64,000 nt of DNA from Flavobacterium subsaxonicum WB 4.1-42 = DSM 21790 (GCF_000422725.1 NZ_KE383910.1:260388-324387), one strand, 5' to 3'; numbered from the stretch's first letter, positions 8,160 to 17,637 are shown. A program made the numbers and translations. The notes: generated by a model not told the origin, from the sequence alone.

Positions 8160-10346
8160 ATGAGTAAAAGAAACGGAAAACCGTCAGCTAAAAAGGAAAA
8201 AGATTTTTCCGCAAAAATTTATAAGATACTCGCAAAAGATCCCAATAAGTCATTTAATTACAAGCAGATATCTGCCGTGTTAGAACTAAACGATACACAA
8301 AGCAGGAACGAGATTATTAAAGAACTTAAGCTGCTTGCATCCCAGGAAAAGATAGAGGAGATAGAAAAAGGGAAATACAGCGTGATAGCTAAATTTGACT
8401 ATGTAGAAGGAAAGATTGATATGACCAGCAGGAAAACAGCCTATTTTGTTTCGCCCGAGCTGGAAGAAGATGTATTTATACCTACCAATAACCTTAACAA
8501 AGCCCTTGATAAAGATAAGGTTAAGGTATACATATACAACAGGAGAAAGGGCAGGAGGCCCGAAGGCGAAGTGGTAGAAATACTGGAACGCTTTAAAACA
8601 GAGTTTGTTGGTGTTATAGACATACAAAAGAATTTTGCTTTTGTTAGTACTGCCAACGCCAAAATGTATACTGATATTTTTATACCGAAGAATAAACTGG
8701 GCAATGCCGAGAACGGCGATGTTGTTTTGGTTAAGATGGACGACTGGCCTGCAAAAGCCGACAGCCCTTTTGGTGAAGTAATACGCGTACTGGGCAAACC
8801 GGGAGAACACAATACTGAGATTCACGCCATATTGGCCGAGTACGGTTTGCCGTATGATTTTCCTATTGATGTAGAGGTGTTTGCACAAAAAATTGATACC
8901 GAAATTAATCCGGAAGAAATTGCAAGGCGCAGGGATATGCGTAATGTATTAACCTTTACGATTGACCCGAGGGATGCGAAGGATTTTGATGATGCTTTAT
9001 CGTTCCAGAAATTAGAGAATGGTAATTATGAGGTAGGTATCCATATTGCCGATGTATCGTACTACCTGCAGGAAGGTACCATACTGGATGCCGAAGCCTA
9101 CCAAAGGGCAACATCCGTTTACCTGGTAGACAGGGTTGTACCTATGCTGCCCGAGGTGTTGAGTAACTTTGCGTGTTCGCTTAGGCCACACGAAGAAAAA
9201 TATACCTTCTCGGCCATATTTGAAATTAACGAAAAAGCCGAGGTTAAAAACCAGTGGTTTGGGCGTACTGTAATATATTCCGACCAGCGTTTTGCTTATG
9301 AAGAGGCACAGCATATTATAGAGACCGAAGGAGACACCATACCGGCAGAGATATCGTTAACCGGAGCAGACTATACGGTTTCGCCCGAAATTCAGTTTGC
9401 TACCTTAAAGCTTAACGAGCTTTCTAAGATACTTCGTAAAAAAAGGATGGCCAACGGTGCCATTTCTTTTGATAAGGTAGAGGTAAAATTCAACCTGAAC
9501 GAAGAGGCAGAGCCAATTGGGGTGTTCTTTAAAGTATCTAAAGATGCCAACCATCTTATAGAAGAGTTTATGCTATTGGCTAACCGTAAGGTAGCCGAAT
9601 TTATTGGTAAACAGCGCCCCGAAAAAACGTTTGTATACCGTATACATGATGAGCCCGACCAGGATAAACTAATTAACCTTCAAACGGTTATATCTAAATT
9701 TGGGTACAGCATTAACTTTAAGTCTAAAGGTGATATATCTAAATCGTTAAACACGCTATTAAGCGATGTTCAGGGCAAAAAAGAGCAGAACCTTGTAGAT
9801 ACCCTGGCTATCAGGACTATGAGCAAGGCCAAGTACAGCACCCACAATATTGGGCACTACGGCCTGGCTTTCGATTACTATTCGCATTTTACATCGCCCA
9901 TACGCCGTTACCCCGATGTTATGGCACACAGATTGTTACAGCATTACCTGGATGGTGGCGCAAGCGTAGATGCCGAAGTGTACGAAGAGCAGTGTAACCA
10001 CTCATCCAACATGGAAGGGCTTGCTGCCAATGCAGAGCGCGATAGTATTAAATACATGCAGGTTAAGTATATGTTAGACCACAAAGACGAAGAGTTTTTG
10101 GGTGTAATATCGGGCGTTACAGAGTGGGGTATTTATGTAGAGATAATATCTAACAAATGCGAGGGCATGTGCCGTATTCGAGAAATTAAAGACGACTACT
10201 ACACCTTCGACGAAAAACAGTATGCCCTGGTAGGCGAGGTTACAAAAAATATCCTTCAGTTGGGCGACGAGGTTTTTGTTAAGGTAAAAAATGCCGATTT
10301 AGTTAAAAAACAACTTGACTTTACCTACCTGCGTAAAAACGAATAA
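8160..10346 (+). CDS. rnr: Ribonuclease R
   Basis: 728 residues, an RNase II/R-family 3'-5' exoribonuclease that degrades structured RNA. The order is an N-terminal winged-helix-like segment, two cold-shock domains (about 70-230), the RNB catalytic domain (about 255-580) and a C-terminal S1 domain (from about 640, EEFLGVISGVTEWGIYVE). The metal-binding motif IDPRDAKDFDDA is intact, with Asp269, Asp272 to Asp278 covering the catalytic acidic residues. A lysine-rich N-terminus is usual. The ATG at 8160 follows an A-rich leader. It is probably monocistronic and reads away from the candidate origin. Confidence 0.95.
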   Translation: MSKRNGKPSAKKEKDFSAKIYKILAKDPNKSFNYKQISAVLELNDTQSRNEIIKELKLLASQEKIEEIEKGKYSVIAKFDYVEGKIDMTSRKTAYFVSPELEEDVFIPTNNLNKALDKDKVKVYIYNRRKGRRPEGEVVEILERFKTEFVGVIDIQKNFAFVSTANAKMYTDIFIPKNKLGNAENGDVVLVKMDDWPAKADSPFGEVIRVLGKPGEHNTEIHAILAEYGLPYDFPIDVEVFAQKIDTEINPEEIARRRDMRNVLTFTIDPRDAKDFDDALSFQKLENGNYEVGIHIADVSYYLQEGTILDAEAYQRATSVYLVDRVVPMLPEVLSNFACSLRPHEEKYTFSAIFEINEKAEVKNQWFGRTVIYSDQRFAYEEAQHIIETEGDTIPAEISLTGADYTVSPEIQFATLKLNELSKILRKKRMANGAISFDKVEVKFNLNEEAEPIGVFFKVSKDANHLIEEFMLLANRKVAEFIGKQRPEKTFVYRIHDEPDQDKLINLQTVISKFGYSINFKSKGDISKSLNTLLSDVQGKKEQNLVDTLAIRTMSKAKYSTHNIGHYGLAFDYYSHFTSPIRRYPDVMAHRLLQHYLDGGASVDAEVYEEQCNHSSNMEGLAANAERDSIKYMQVKYMLDHKDEEFLGVISGVTEWGIYVEIISNKCEGMCRIREIKDDYYTFDEKQYALVGEVTKNILQLGDEVFVKVKNADLVKKQLDFTYLRKNE

Positions 10347-10456
10347 TTAAACAGGCTTTTATTGAATCTCGAAGTCCGAAAGTGAAATATTAAGCCTTTT
10401 TTGGTGTGTTTTTGCACACAATACATTGCATCAGATAATCAAAAAATAAATCGAAA

Positions 10457-11125
10457 ATGAAAAAAGTACTATTAATAGCCTTTTTAGGCTTAAGCCAGTT
10501 TATATCGGCACAGGTAACCAAAAACCTGGGCGATTTTACTACCGTAAGGGTGTTTGATAAAATCAATGTAACCCTTGTTAAAAGCTCTGAAAATAAGATA
10601 GTTATTAAAGGATCAAGGGCCGAAGACGTAGAGGTTGTTACCAAAAATAACGATCTTAAAATTAAAATGAAACTTACAGAATTGCTTAAGGGTGAGGATA
10701 TTGAAGCTACCGTTTACTACAAAAGTGTATTGGTGGTAGAGGCAAGCGAAGGATCGTACGTGGGCTCTGCCGATACCTTTAAAGCTACTGCCTTTGAGGT
10801 TAATGCTAAAGAAGGTTCTACCATTAAGCTTAATGTAGACGTGCAAAAACTAACCACCAAAGGTAACTCCGGCGGTAAATTAGAACTTACCGGAAAGGCT
10901 GTAAACCATGATGTTACGTTAACATCGGGTGCTATTTTAAAGGGCAAAGGGCTGGATACCACACAAACCGATATTTCTATTAATGCCGGTGGCGAGGCTA
11001 CTATAACCGCTACAGACCTGGTTGAGGCTAAAACCCGTGCCGGTGGAGAGATCAACATTTATGGTAACCCTAAGCAGGTTAACCAGAAAAAGGTTGCCGG
11101 CGGTACCATAAACATCATAAAATAA
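10457..11125 (+). CDS. Exported DUF2807 (GIN) domain protein
   Basis: 222 residues. A signal peptide (MKKVLLIAFLGLSQFISAQ) precedes a DUF2807 or GIN-type beta-helix head domain: VRVFDKINVTLVKSSENKIVIKG, then repeating short strands rich in Gly, Thr and Asn. The family is common in Bacteroidota; proteins are exported and the role is unknown, with adhesin-like names based on fold only. It follows rnr by 110 bases in the same direction. That gap holds a short GTGT/ACAC hairpin of doubtful meaning. Confidence 0.85.
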   Translation: MKKVLLIAFLGLSQFISAQVTKNLGDFTTVRVFDKINVTLVKSSENKIVIKGSRAEDVEVVTKNNDLKIKMKLTELLKGEDIEATVYYKSVLVVEASEGSYVGSADTFKATAFEVNAKEGSTIKLNVDVQKLTTKGNSGGKLELTGKAVNHDVTLTSGAILKGKGLDTTQTDISINAGGEATITATDLVEAKTRAGGEINIYGNPKQVNQKKVAGGTINIIK

Positions 11126-11180
11126 GAGGTTTTTAAAAATTAGATTATAAATGGTAACTTGCCATCTCTAAACGCGATTA

Positions 11181-11864
11181 ATGTTACAGGATATTTTAAG
11201 TGCCATTCCACTGGGTTTTTTTCTAAGCGTAATGCCGGGAGCCGTTTTTTTTGTACTACTGGAAACCAGTGTATTAAAAGGCTTTAAGGCCGCCATTGCC
11301 TTTGATTTGGGCGCCATAACATCAGATATAATTTTTATACTGATAGCTTATTTTAGCAGTTATAAACTGCTCGAAAAAATTAAGGACGAACCCGGACTGT
11401 TTATTTTTGGAGGCATAATTATGCTTACGTACGGAATTATATCGTTCTTAAAAGTGAACAAAAACAAGAACGAACTTATAGATGATTCGGCTAAAGACAT
11501 CATTAAAAATGTACGTAAAGATTACCTAAGCCTCTATATTAAAGGCTTTTTGCTAAACTTTATAAACATTGGGGTGTTGCTGTTCTGGCTGGGTATTATT
11601 ATTACCTGGGGCCCACAGTTAGACCTTAAACCATCCAGAATGTTTGTGTTTTTTACAGCAGTAGTAGGTACTTATTTTATAATAGACCTTGGTAAAATTA
11701 CATTGGCCAAGCAGTTAAGGAGCAAGCTTACAACCGCTAACATCATTAAGATAAAAAGGGGTATAAGTGTTGTACTTATGATATTTGGCATTGCACTATT
11801 GGTGCAGGGCTGGTTTCCTAAAGAAATGAAATCGACTATAAATCAGTTCGAAAAGCAAAATTAA
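11181..11864 (+). CDS. LysE/RhtB family amino-acid exporter-like membrane protein
   Basis: 227 residues with about six hydrophobic segments (near 5-25, 37-58, 70-92, 124-146, 155-175 and 193-212). The N-terminal PLGFFLSVMPGAVFFVLLETS matches the family motif for small-molecule or amino-acid efflux carriers in the inner membrane. The substrate is unknown. The central loop is charged and cytoplasmic-looking. It ends just before a bidirectional terminator shared with tRNA-Cys. Confidence 0.85.
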   Translation: MLQDILSAIPLGFFLSVMPGAVFFVLLETSVLKGFKAAIAFDLGAITSDIIFILIAYFSSYKLLEKIKDEPGLFIFGGIIMLTYGIISFLKVNKNKNELIDDSAKDIIKNVRKDYLSLYIKGFLLNFINIGVLLFWLGIIITWGPQLDLKPSRMFVFFTAVVGTYFIIDLGKITLAKQLRSKLTTANIIKIKRGISVVLMIFGIALLVQGWFPKEMKSTINQFEKQN

Positions 11865-11880
11865 ATAGCTTTTAAGCATA

Positions 11881-11910
11881 AAAAAACCCGCTACTTGTAG
11901 CGGGTTTTTT
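11881..11910. terminator. Bidirectional terminator between lysE-like gene and tRNA-Cys
   Basis: AAAAAACCCGCTAC-TTGT... folds with GTAGCGGGTTTTTT; A and T tracts on both sides suit both convergent transcripts. Confidence 0.85.
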
Positions 11911-11916
11911 ATTAAG

Positions 11917-11987
11917 AGGCATCTAGCGGATTCGAACCGCTGTACGAGGTTTTGCAGACCTCTGCCTAGCCACTCGGCCAAGATGCC
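11917..11987 (-). tRNA. tRNA-Cys (GCA)
   Basis: The 71-nt minus-strand transcript starts GGCATCTTGG and ends with AGATGCC plus discriminator U. The acceptor stem (7 bp), D arm, anticodon stem GAGGT/ACCTC with loop CTGCAAA (anticodon GCA) and T arm with GGTTCGAATCC are all present. The U73 discriminator and GCA anticodon identify cysteine. The CCA end is not encoded. Confidence 0.97.
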
Positions 11988-12005
11988 CTTTATTTCAACG
12001 GTTGG

Positions 12006-12035
12006 CAAATTTACATATATTTTGCAGTAACGCAA
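12006..12035 (-). promoter_or_regulatory. tRNA-Cys promoter
   Basis: On the minus strand TTG (12033-12035), 19 bases, TAAATTTG (12006-12013), about 18 bases before the mature 5' end. Confidence 0.7.
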
Positions 12036-12143
12036 GTAAAATGCTATCTAATTTTTACATTCTTAAGATTTACTTAGAAATTTAATAATGTTAAAATAAT
12101 CTAAAAATAATTATATATTCGCAAAAATTTATACAATTATTTT

Positions 12144-14084
12144 ATGAAAAAGTTCCGGTACCTTAAATCGTTGTTCAATTTTATAATATTGGGGCTTGCA
12201 ATTACTACTTTAAGCAGGATAATTTTATATTTTATTTTTAATTCAAGGGTTGCCGAAACCCCCCAATACTGGAAACTTTTCTTTATTGGCTTGCGTTTCG
12301 ACCTTATTTTGCTGTGCTATCTTTCGTTTTTGCCTTTTGTAATCTTAACCTTTGTGCCGTATAGGTATCTTGTTTATTTTAAAAGGTTTATAAACATTTA
12401 CTATATCTTTTTTCTGGTAATACTATTGTTTATGGAGCTGGCAACGCCCAATTTTATAAAGCAATACGATACCAGACCCAACCGAATTTTCCTGGATTAC
12501 CTGGTTTATCCTAAAGAAGTTATGGGTACGCTGGTAAAAAGCTACCTGCCATCTTTAATCTTTGCAGTAGTAGTTGTAACCGCTTTTATCTACTTTCTGG
12601 TCAAAAAAAGGTTTAAAGTATTTGCTACACCTTACGTGGCTTACAAGCAGAGGCTTATTTTATTCCCTCTAATAGGTTTTTTATTGTTTTTAGGAGCAAG
12701 GGGCAGTTTAACCTCAAAACGTCCTATAAACGCAAGTAATGCAGTTTTCTCGTTCGATCAGTTAACCAATTGTTTGGGGTTAAATTCGTTTTATACCGTT
12801 GCCTTTGCAGGCTATTGCTTAAAGAACGAAGACAATGCCGTAAAAATGTACGGCAAAATGGATAAGGCGGAAGCCTACAACAGGGTTAAAAAGTACATGA
12901 CGGCTAATGCATCAGACTTTACAAATGCTGCTATCCCGTTACTGCATACCCAAACGCCCGATAGCCTTAGCAACCAGCAGTATAACGTGGTTATTTTTTT
13001 ACAGGAAAGCCTGGGTGCCGAATATGTTGGCAGCCTGGGTGGATTACCGTTAACGCCGGAATTTGATAAACTTACTAAAGAGGGCCTTTTGTTTACTAAC
13101 TTATACTCCACAGGTACGAGGAGTGTTAGGGGTATAGAGGCTGTGGTTACCGGGTTTTTACCATCGCCCTCAGAAAGTGTGGTAAAGCTAAGTAACTCGC
13201 AATCAGGATTCTTTTCGTTGGCCGATTTGTTTAAAGAGCGTGGCTATGCAACCAGCTTTATCTACGGGGGTATGGCTAATTTTGATAATATGGCATCGTT
13301 TTTTAACGGTAATGGCTTTGAAGACATTGTAGACCAGGACGATTTTGATGCCGATGGCAATAAATATGCCTTTAAGGGAACCTGGGGCTATAGCGATGAA
13401 GACCTGGTTACTAAAGCCAACAATTACTTTAAAAGCCAAAAGGGAAAGCCATTTTTTTCGTTAATGTTCTCTACATCCAACCACGACCCTTTTGAGTTTC
13501 CTGATGGACGCATACAACTGCATGATAAAAAGAAAACTACGGTTAATAACGCCATTAAATATGCCGATTTTAGCATTGGTAAATTTTTTGAAATGGCTAA
13601 AAGAGAGGCCTATTTTAAAAACACCATCTTTATAGTAATTGCCGACCATAACACCCGTACTGTGGGTAAAAACCTGGTACCGGTTAATAAATTCCACATA
13701 CCGGCGCTGCTAATAGGTCCAGGCATTGCTAAAAACCAGAAATACAATACGCTTTGCAGCCAGATAGATATGGCACCATCTTTACTGGACAGGGCAGGCA
13801 TAACCGTACAAACGCCCATGCCGGGAAGGGATTTGTTTAAATTAAGCAACCATGTAAAAGGCAGGGCTATAATGCAGTTTCATGATGCCAATGCATTTAG
13901 GGTAGACAATCAGGTAGTTATTATGCAGCCGTTTAAAGATCCTGTTCAATTTAAACTAATAAGCGATACCGAAATGGTACCGGCACCCTTAGACCCAGAG
14001 CTGGCTAAAGATGCCCTGGCACACGTTACAGCCGCCTTTAATTTGTATAACGATGCTACTTACAAGATACCACATAAAAAATAA
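12144..14084 (+). CDS. LTA synthase-like membrane sulfatase (alkaline phosphatase superfamily)
   Basis: 646 residues. About five transmembrane helices fill residues 10-190, followed by an external sulfatase domain of the MdoB/LtaS type. STGTRSVRG places the probable nucleophile at Thr325; QESLGAEYVG and IADHNTRT contribute metal-binding acidic and His residues; STSNHDPFEFPDG is also typical. Relatives transfer phosphoglycerol or phosphoethanolamine to envelope polymers. Gram-negative Bacteroidota lack lipoteichoic acid, so the acceptor here is unknown. The ATG is at 12144. A terminator hairpin overlaps the stop codon. Confidence 0.9.
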   Translation: MKKFRYLKSLFNFIILGLAITTLSRIILYFIFNSRVAETPQYWKLFFIGLRFDLILLCYLSFLPFVILTFVPYRYLVYFKRFINIYYIFFLVILLFMELATPNFIKQYDTRPNRIFLDYLVYPKEVMGTLVKSYLPSLIFAVVVVTAFIYFLVKKRFKVFATPYVAYKQRLILFPLIGFLLFLGARGSLTSKRPINASNAVFSFDQLTNCLGLNSFYTVAFAGYCLKNEDNAVKMYGKMDKAEAYNRVKKYMTANASDFTNAAIPLLHTQTPDSLSNQQYNVVIFLQESLGAEYVGSLGGLPLTPEFDKLTKEGLLFTNLYSTGTRSVRGIEAVVTGFLPSPSESVVKLSNSQSGFFSLADLFKERGYATSFIYGGMANFDNMASFFNGNGFEDIVDQDDFDADGNKYAFKGTWGYSDEDLVTKANNYFKSQKGKPFFSLMFSTSNHDPFEFPDGRIQLHDKKKTTVNNAIKYADFSIGKFFEMAKREAYFKNTIFIVIADHNTRTVGKNLVPVNKFHIPALLIGPGIAKNQKYNTLCSQIDMAPSLLDRAGITVQTPMPGRDLFKLSNHVKGRAIMQFHDANAFRVDNQVVIMQPFKDPVQFKLISDTEMVPAPLDPELAKDALAHVTAAFNLYNDATYKIPHKK

Positions 14085-14108
14085 ACCGGCAATTAGCCGG
14101 TTTTTTTA
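14084..14108 (+). terminator. Terminator of the sulfatase gene
   Basis: Stem AACCGGC/GCCGGTT with loop AATTA followed by seven T, beginning inside the stop codon. Confidence 0.85.
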
Positions 14109-14126
14109 TGCTTTATATTCAGGTAT

Positions 14127-14486
14127 TTAAGCCCTGAATTCTTCCAGTTGAATAGTAACAGCCTCTACATCGCCGCCAATAGGTGGGTTAAGTTTAGATA
14201 CCTCAAGTACAACTCTGGATACTGCCGGTATTTCGTTAAACACACGCTTTACAATACGTTGGGCAACATGCTCCAGCAGTTTAGACCGTATGGCCATTTC
14301 TTCCATTACAATTTTATTAAGATGCACATAATCAACGGTATCTTCAAGCTCATCGGTTTCCATCGATTTTCTTAAGTCGGCCTTAATTTCCAGGTCAACC
14401 GAGTAATCAGACCCTATTTTACTTTCTTCCACAAGGCAGCCGTGGTAAGAAAAAGTGCGTATGTTTTTAAGTTTTATAATTCCCAT
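14127..14486 (-). CDS. folB: Dihydroneopterin aldolase
   Basis: 119 residues, full length for FolB, which splits 7,8-dihydroneopterin to 6-hydroxymethyl-dihydropterin in folate synthesis. Family motifs are present: FSYHGCLVEESKIG with the catalytic glutamate region near residue 21, DTVDYVHL, LLEHVAQRI, and KLNPPIGG with the conserved lysine near 99. It acts in the cytoplasm. It faces the sulfatase gene (convergent) and diverges from glnS across a repeat-like intergenic region. Confidence 0.93.
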   Translation of the reverse strand: MGIIKLKNIRTFSYHGCLVEESKIGSDYSVDLEIKADLRKSMETDELEDTVDYVHLNKIVMEEMAIRSKLLEHVAQRIVKRVFNEIPAVSRVVLEVSKLNPPIGGDVEAVTIQLEEFRA

Positions 14487-14659
14487 TTTGTAGATAGTTG
14501 CAAAGTTTTAAAGTCGCAAAGTTACAAGAAGTCTAAAGTCTAAGGTCATAAAGTGATAAAGAATTGCATAGTTCAGTAAATCTTTGTAGACTTTCAACTT
14601 TATGACTTTATAGACTTTGCTACTATTTAATTACCTTTGCAATCTTATTTACACAAGCT
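14487..14659. repeat. Degenerate short-word repeat in the folB-glnS divergent region
   Basis: Octamers ending in AAAGT (TGCAAAGT, TTTAAAGT, CGCAAAGT) run from 14499 to 14522 and continue as GTCTAAA-type words. The segment 14528-14560 is an imperfect inverted match to 14588-14620. The same octamer style occurs in the macB region near 47133 and 47331. The glnS -7 element lies at its right edge. Confidence 0.6.
14632..14639 (+). promoter_or_regulatory. -7 promoter element of glnS
   Basis: TACCTTTG fits TAnnTTTG, 20 bases before the ATG at 14660. A TTG at 14617 is too close (12 bases) to be a standard -33 element. Confidence 0.5.
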
Positions 14660-16345
14660 ATGTTAACCGAAGAGCGATCACTGAATTTTATTGAGCAGAT
14701 TATTGAAGAAGACCTGTCTAACGGCTTCGCAAAAGATAAACTGCGCTTTCGTTTCCCGCCAGAGCCTAATGGCTACCTGCACCTGGGGCATGCCAGCGCA
14801 ATATGCCTTAATTTTGGCTTAGGATTACGCTACAATGCACCCGTAAACTTACGTTTTGACGATACTAACCCTGCCAAAGAAGAGCAGGAATTTGTAGATG
14901 CCATTAAAAAAGACGTAGAGTGGCTGGGCTACACCTGGGCAGAAGAGCGTTATGCATCTGACTATTTCCAGGAATTGTATGACTGGGCTGTAGAATTTAT
15001 TAAAAGGGGAGTGGCCTATGTAGACAGCCAGAGCAGCGAAGATATGGCCAAACAAAAAGGCACACCAACGCAGCCGGGTACCAATAGCCCGCACAGAGAC
15101 CGTTCTGTGCAGGAAAACCTGGACCTTTTTGAGCAAATGAAAAAAGGCGAATTTGCCGAAGGCACTTATGTACTTAGGGCTAAGATAGATATGGCATCTG
15201 CTAATATGCTTATGCGCGATCCTATTATGTACCGCATACTGCACAAGCACCACCACCGTACAGGCGAAAAATGGTTTATTTATCCAATGTACGACTGGGC
15301 ACATGGCGAAAGCGATTATATAGAGCAGGTATCGCACTCGCTTTGTACGCTGGAGTTTTTGCCTCACAGAGAATTATACGACTGGTTTTTAGACCAGATT
15401 TACGATAACACAACAACACGCCCTAAACAGCGCGAGTTTGCCCGCCGTAACCTTAGCCATACTGTTGTTAGTAAGCGTAAGCTTATGCAATTGGTTCAGG
15501 AAAAATACGTTACCGCGTGGGACGACCCACGTATGAGCACCATTAGCGGTATGAGGAGAAGGGGTTACACGCCGGCTTCTATCCGTAATTTTGCCAATAC
15601 TATTGGTATAGCAAAACGCCAGAACCTTATAGATGTTTCGTTATTAGAGTTTTGCGTTCGCGAAGACCTAAACAAAACGGCACCCCGTGTAATGGCTGTG
15701 TTAGACCCTGTTAAGCTTATAATTACCAACTACCCGGAAGGGCAGGAAGAATGGCTTGAAGCCGAAAATAACCCCGAAGATGAGTCGGCAGGGTTTAGGG
15801 AAGTGCCATTTAGCAGAGAATTGTATATTGAGCAGGAAGACTTTATGGAAAATGCCAACAACAAATACTTCCGTTTAACCCTTGGTAAAGAAGTGCGCCT
15901 AAAAAACGCCTACATTATTAAAGGCGAGGCTGTTGTAAAAGATGCCGATGGTAATATTACCGAAATTCATGCCACTTACGACCCTGATACCCGTAGTGGT
16001 AGCGGTAGCGAGGCAAGTCAGCGTAAGGTAAAAGGTACCCTGCACTGGGTGTCTGTACCGCATGCTGTTAAGGCAGAGGTAAGGGTGTACGACAGGTTGT
16101 TTACCCACGAAAACCCCGATGGCGATAAAGAGGTAGATTTTAAAGAATACATTAACCCTAACTCTTTAGAGGTTATTACCGGCTATTTAGAGCCAAGCCT
16201 TAAAAGTGCAGAGGCAGGCGAGCGTTTCCAGTTTCAGCGCCTTGGATATTTTTGTGTAGATAAAGATACCAATGCCGAACAATTGATTTTTAACAAAACG
16301 GTTGGCCTAAGAGATACCTGGGCAAAAGTAGAAAGCAAAGAATAG
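14660..16345 (+). CDS. glnS: Glutaminyl-tRNA synthetase
   Basis: 561 residues, the usual length. It charges tRNA-Gln with glutamine in the cytoplasm (class I enzyme). The HIGH box is PEPNGYLHLGHA (residues 31-42) and the KMSKS equivalent is VVSKRKLM. The GlnRS-specific regions FRFPPEPNG, RFDDTNPAKE, YDWAHG and the C-terminal anticodon-binding beta-barrels (VRLKNAYIIKGEAV, GTLHWV) set it apart from GltX, which is also present near 22 kb. A direct GlnRS is commonly found in this phylum. It ends in its own terminator. Confidence 0.96.
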   Translation: MLTEERSLNFIEQIIEEDLSNGFAKDKLRFRFPPEPNGYLHLGHASAICLNFGLGLRYNAPVNLRFDDTNPAKEEQEFVDAIKKDVEWLGYTWAEERYASDYFQELYDWAVEFIKRGVAYVDSQSSEDMAKQKGTPTQPGTNSPHRDRSVQENLDLFEQMKKGEFAEGTYVLRAKIDMASANMLMRDPIMYRILHKHHHRTGEKWFIYPMYDWAHGESDYIEQVSHSLCTLEFLPHRELYDWFLDQIYDNTTTRPKQREFARRNLSHTVVSKRKLMQLVQEKYVTAWDDPRMSTISGMRRRGYTPASIRNFANTIGIAKRQNLIDVSLLEFCVREDLNKTAPRVMAVLDPVKLIITNYPEGQEEWLEAENNPEDESAGFREVPFSRELYIEQEDFMENANNKYFRLTLGKEVRLKNAYIIKGEAVVKDADGNITEIHATYDPDTRSGSGSEASQRKVKGTLHWVSVPHAVKAEVRVYDRLFTHENPDGDKEVDFKEYINPNSLEVITGYLEPSLKSAEAGERFQFQRLGYFCVDKDTNAEQLIFNKTVGLRDTWAKVESKE

Positions 16346-16367
16346 TCTTAATAGTATTTATTTATAG

Positions 16368-16396
16368 AAACTCCCTTTAAACAGGGAGTTTTTTTA
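16368..16396 (+). terminator. glnS terminator
   Basis: AAACTCCCT/AGGGAGTTT stem with a following T run. The remaining 16397-16660 is AT-rich leader DNA of the ytxH operon with no gene; a near -7 match TACCTTTA lies near 16608. Confidence 0.8.
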
Positions 16397-16660
16397 TTAT
16401 TTATGTTTTCGATTGAAATTAAAAATGGTATAGCTGTTTACTATTAAAAGTGACCTCTATAAATGCACGCTGCCTCATTATTTTTTGTAGGAAATGATAA
16501 TTATCGTTCGCGATTTTTAAAGGGCTTAAATCGGCTTATTTTCTTTTTTAGCATACTTTAGCGTTCAATTAACTACATATTAACATCCTACAAATGTTTA
16601 ATCAGATACCTTTATAATAATTAAAGAAATAATCAAATATTAATTTTAAAAATTATAATT

Positions 16661-17005
16661 ATGGCTGGTAAAACAGGAACAATAGTGGCAGTACTTGCGG
16701 GTGCTGCAATAGGAGCAGCAGTTGGAATTTTATTTGCACCGGACGAAGGCGCAAAAACAAGAAAAAAAATTAAAGACGGTGTAGGCAGCAAAGCAGACGA
16801 AATTAAAGATAAGCTGGCTGAACTTACCGAAACTGTAAAAGGTAAATTTAGCGGTACCAAACACGACCTTGAAAGTGGCCTTGATACTTTAGTATCTAAC
16901 GTTACTGATAAAGCAGACGATATTATTGCTACATTAGAGAAAAAACTGGAAGCATTAAAAGGCGGCGCACAACAAACCGTTAAAGATACTTCAGAAGCAA
17001 AATAA
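16661..17005 (+). CDS. YtxH domain stress protein
   Basis: 114 residues. A glycine/alanine-rich transmembrane helix (residues 7-27, VAVLAGAAIGAAVGILFAPDEG) is followed directly by the YtxH signature GAKTRKKI and then a long amphipathic helix with repeated KADEI/KADDI elements. The family is linked to general stress responses in Gram-positives; its molecular role is unclear. It is the first gene of a three-gene operon with 16- and 3-base gaps. Confidence 0.88.
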   Translation: MAGKTGTIVAVLAGAAIGAAVGILFAPDEGAKTRKKIKDGVGSKADEIKDKLAELTETVKGKFSGTKHDLESGLDTLVSNVTDKADDIIATLEKKLEALKGGAQQTVKDTSEAK

Positions 17006-17021
17006 TTATTAAACCTCGCCC

Positions 17022-17378
17022 ATGGCATTTGAAGAAATAAAAGAAAACGCCGAAGATCTTAAAAACGAAGCCAAAAGGTTGATAGATGCTAATATAGCCT
17101 ACTACAAACTTTGGGGTTTTAAGATCGCTATGAAATCTACAGCAATGATGCTTAAGCTATTTTTGCTTGCAACTATGCTAATGATCGTTACACTGTTTTT
17201 TTCTATTGCCCTGGCCTTAGGCTTTGGCTATTGGTTTGATAATTTTGCTTACGGATTTTTAACCGTTGGTTTTATTTATCTTGTGCTGGCCATTGTGGTG
17301 TACAAAGTTCAGGACAAAATTGTAGAGGGCCCTTTGCTTTCGCAATTCTCAAGGATATTTTTAAAAAAATACGATTAA
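17022..17378 (+). CDS. Phage holin-like (Holin-X/DUF1469 type) membrane protein
   Basis: 118 residues with an amphipathic N-terminal helix and two transmembrane segments (about 45-70 and 75-97), as in the Holin-X superfamily. Despite the name there is no lysis gene or phage context. In Bacteroidota such genes sit beside ytxH genes, as here, and probably act in the envelope. The internal KSTAMMLKLFLLATML region is typical. Confidence 0.8.
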   Translation: MAFEEIKENAEDLKNEAKRLIDANIAYYKLWGFKIAMKSTAMMLKLFLLATMLMIVTLFFSIALALGFGYWFDNFAYGFLTVGFIYLVLAIVVYKVQDKIVEGPLLSQFSRIFLKKYD

Positions 17379-17381
17379 GCT

Positions 17382-17618
17382 ATGAACACTAAAGTATACC
17401 ATACGTTCGACGAGATAAATAGAGACCTGCAGATTCTTAAGTTAGAAAAAGACCTTGCCTTTGCCCGGTTTAAAAAAGACCTGGACGAAACTAAAGAAAG
17501 CCTTAAACCCGGAAACATGATAGGGGAGACCCCTAAAAAGATTTTAGGAACATTAGGCGCTTTTAGCGGCCCTATAAAAAGTGCTTTGCTTACATTTTTG
17601 TTTAAAAAAATGTTTTAG
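17382..17618 (+). CDS. Small protein at end of ytxH operon (DUF6327-like)
   Basis: 78 residues, charged N-terminal helix (TFDEINRDLQILKLEKDLAF) and a short hydrophobic C-terminus (GPIKSALLTFLFKKMF). Its position three bases after the holin-like gene and its alternating charge suggest a membrane-associated partner of the two proteins upstream. The family assignment is from memory of small Bacteroidota proteins and is tentative. Confidence 0.7.
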   Translation: MNTKVYHTFDEINRDLQILKLEKDLAFARFKKDLDETKESLKPGNMIGETPKKILGTLGAFSGPIKSALLTFLFKKMF

Positions 17619-17637
17619 CAAGCGCTTTGCATATAAC

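Noticed and set aside
17022..17378. Prophage or lysis module indicated by a holin-like gene
   Set aside because: Holin-X domains are widespread in non-phage genes next to ytxH in this phylum; there is no endolysin, integrase or structural gene.
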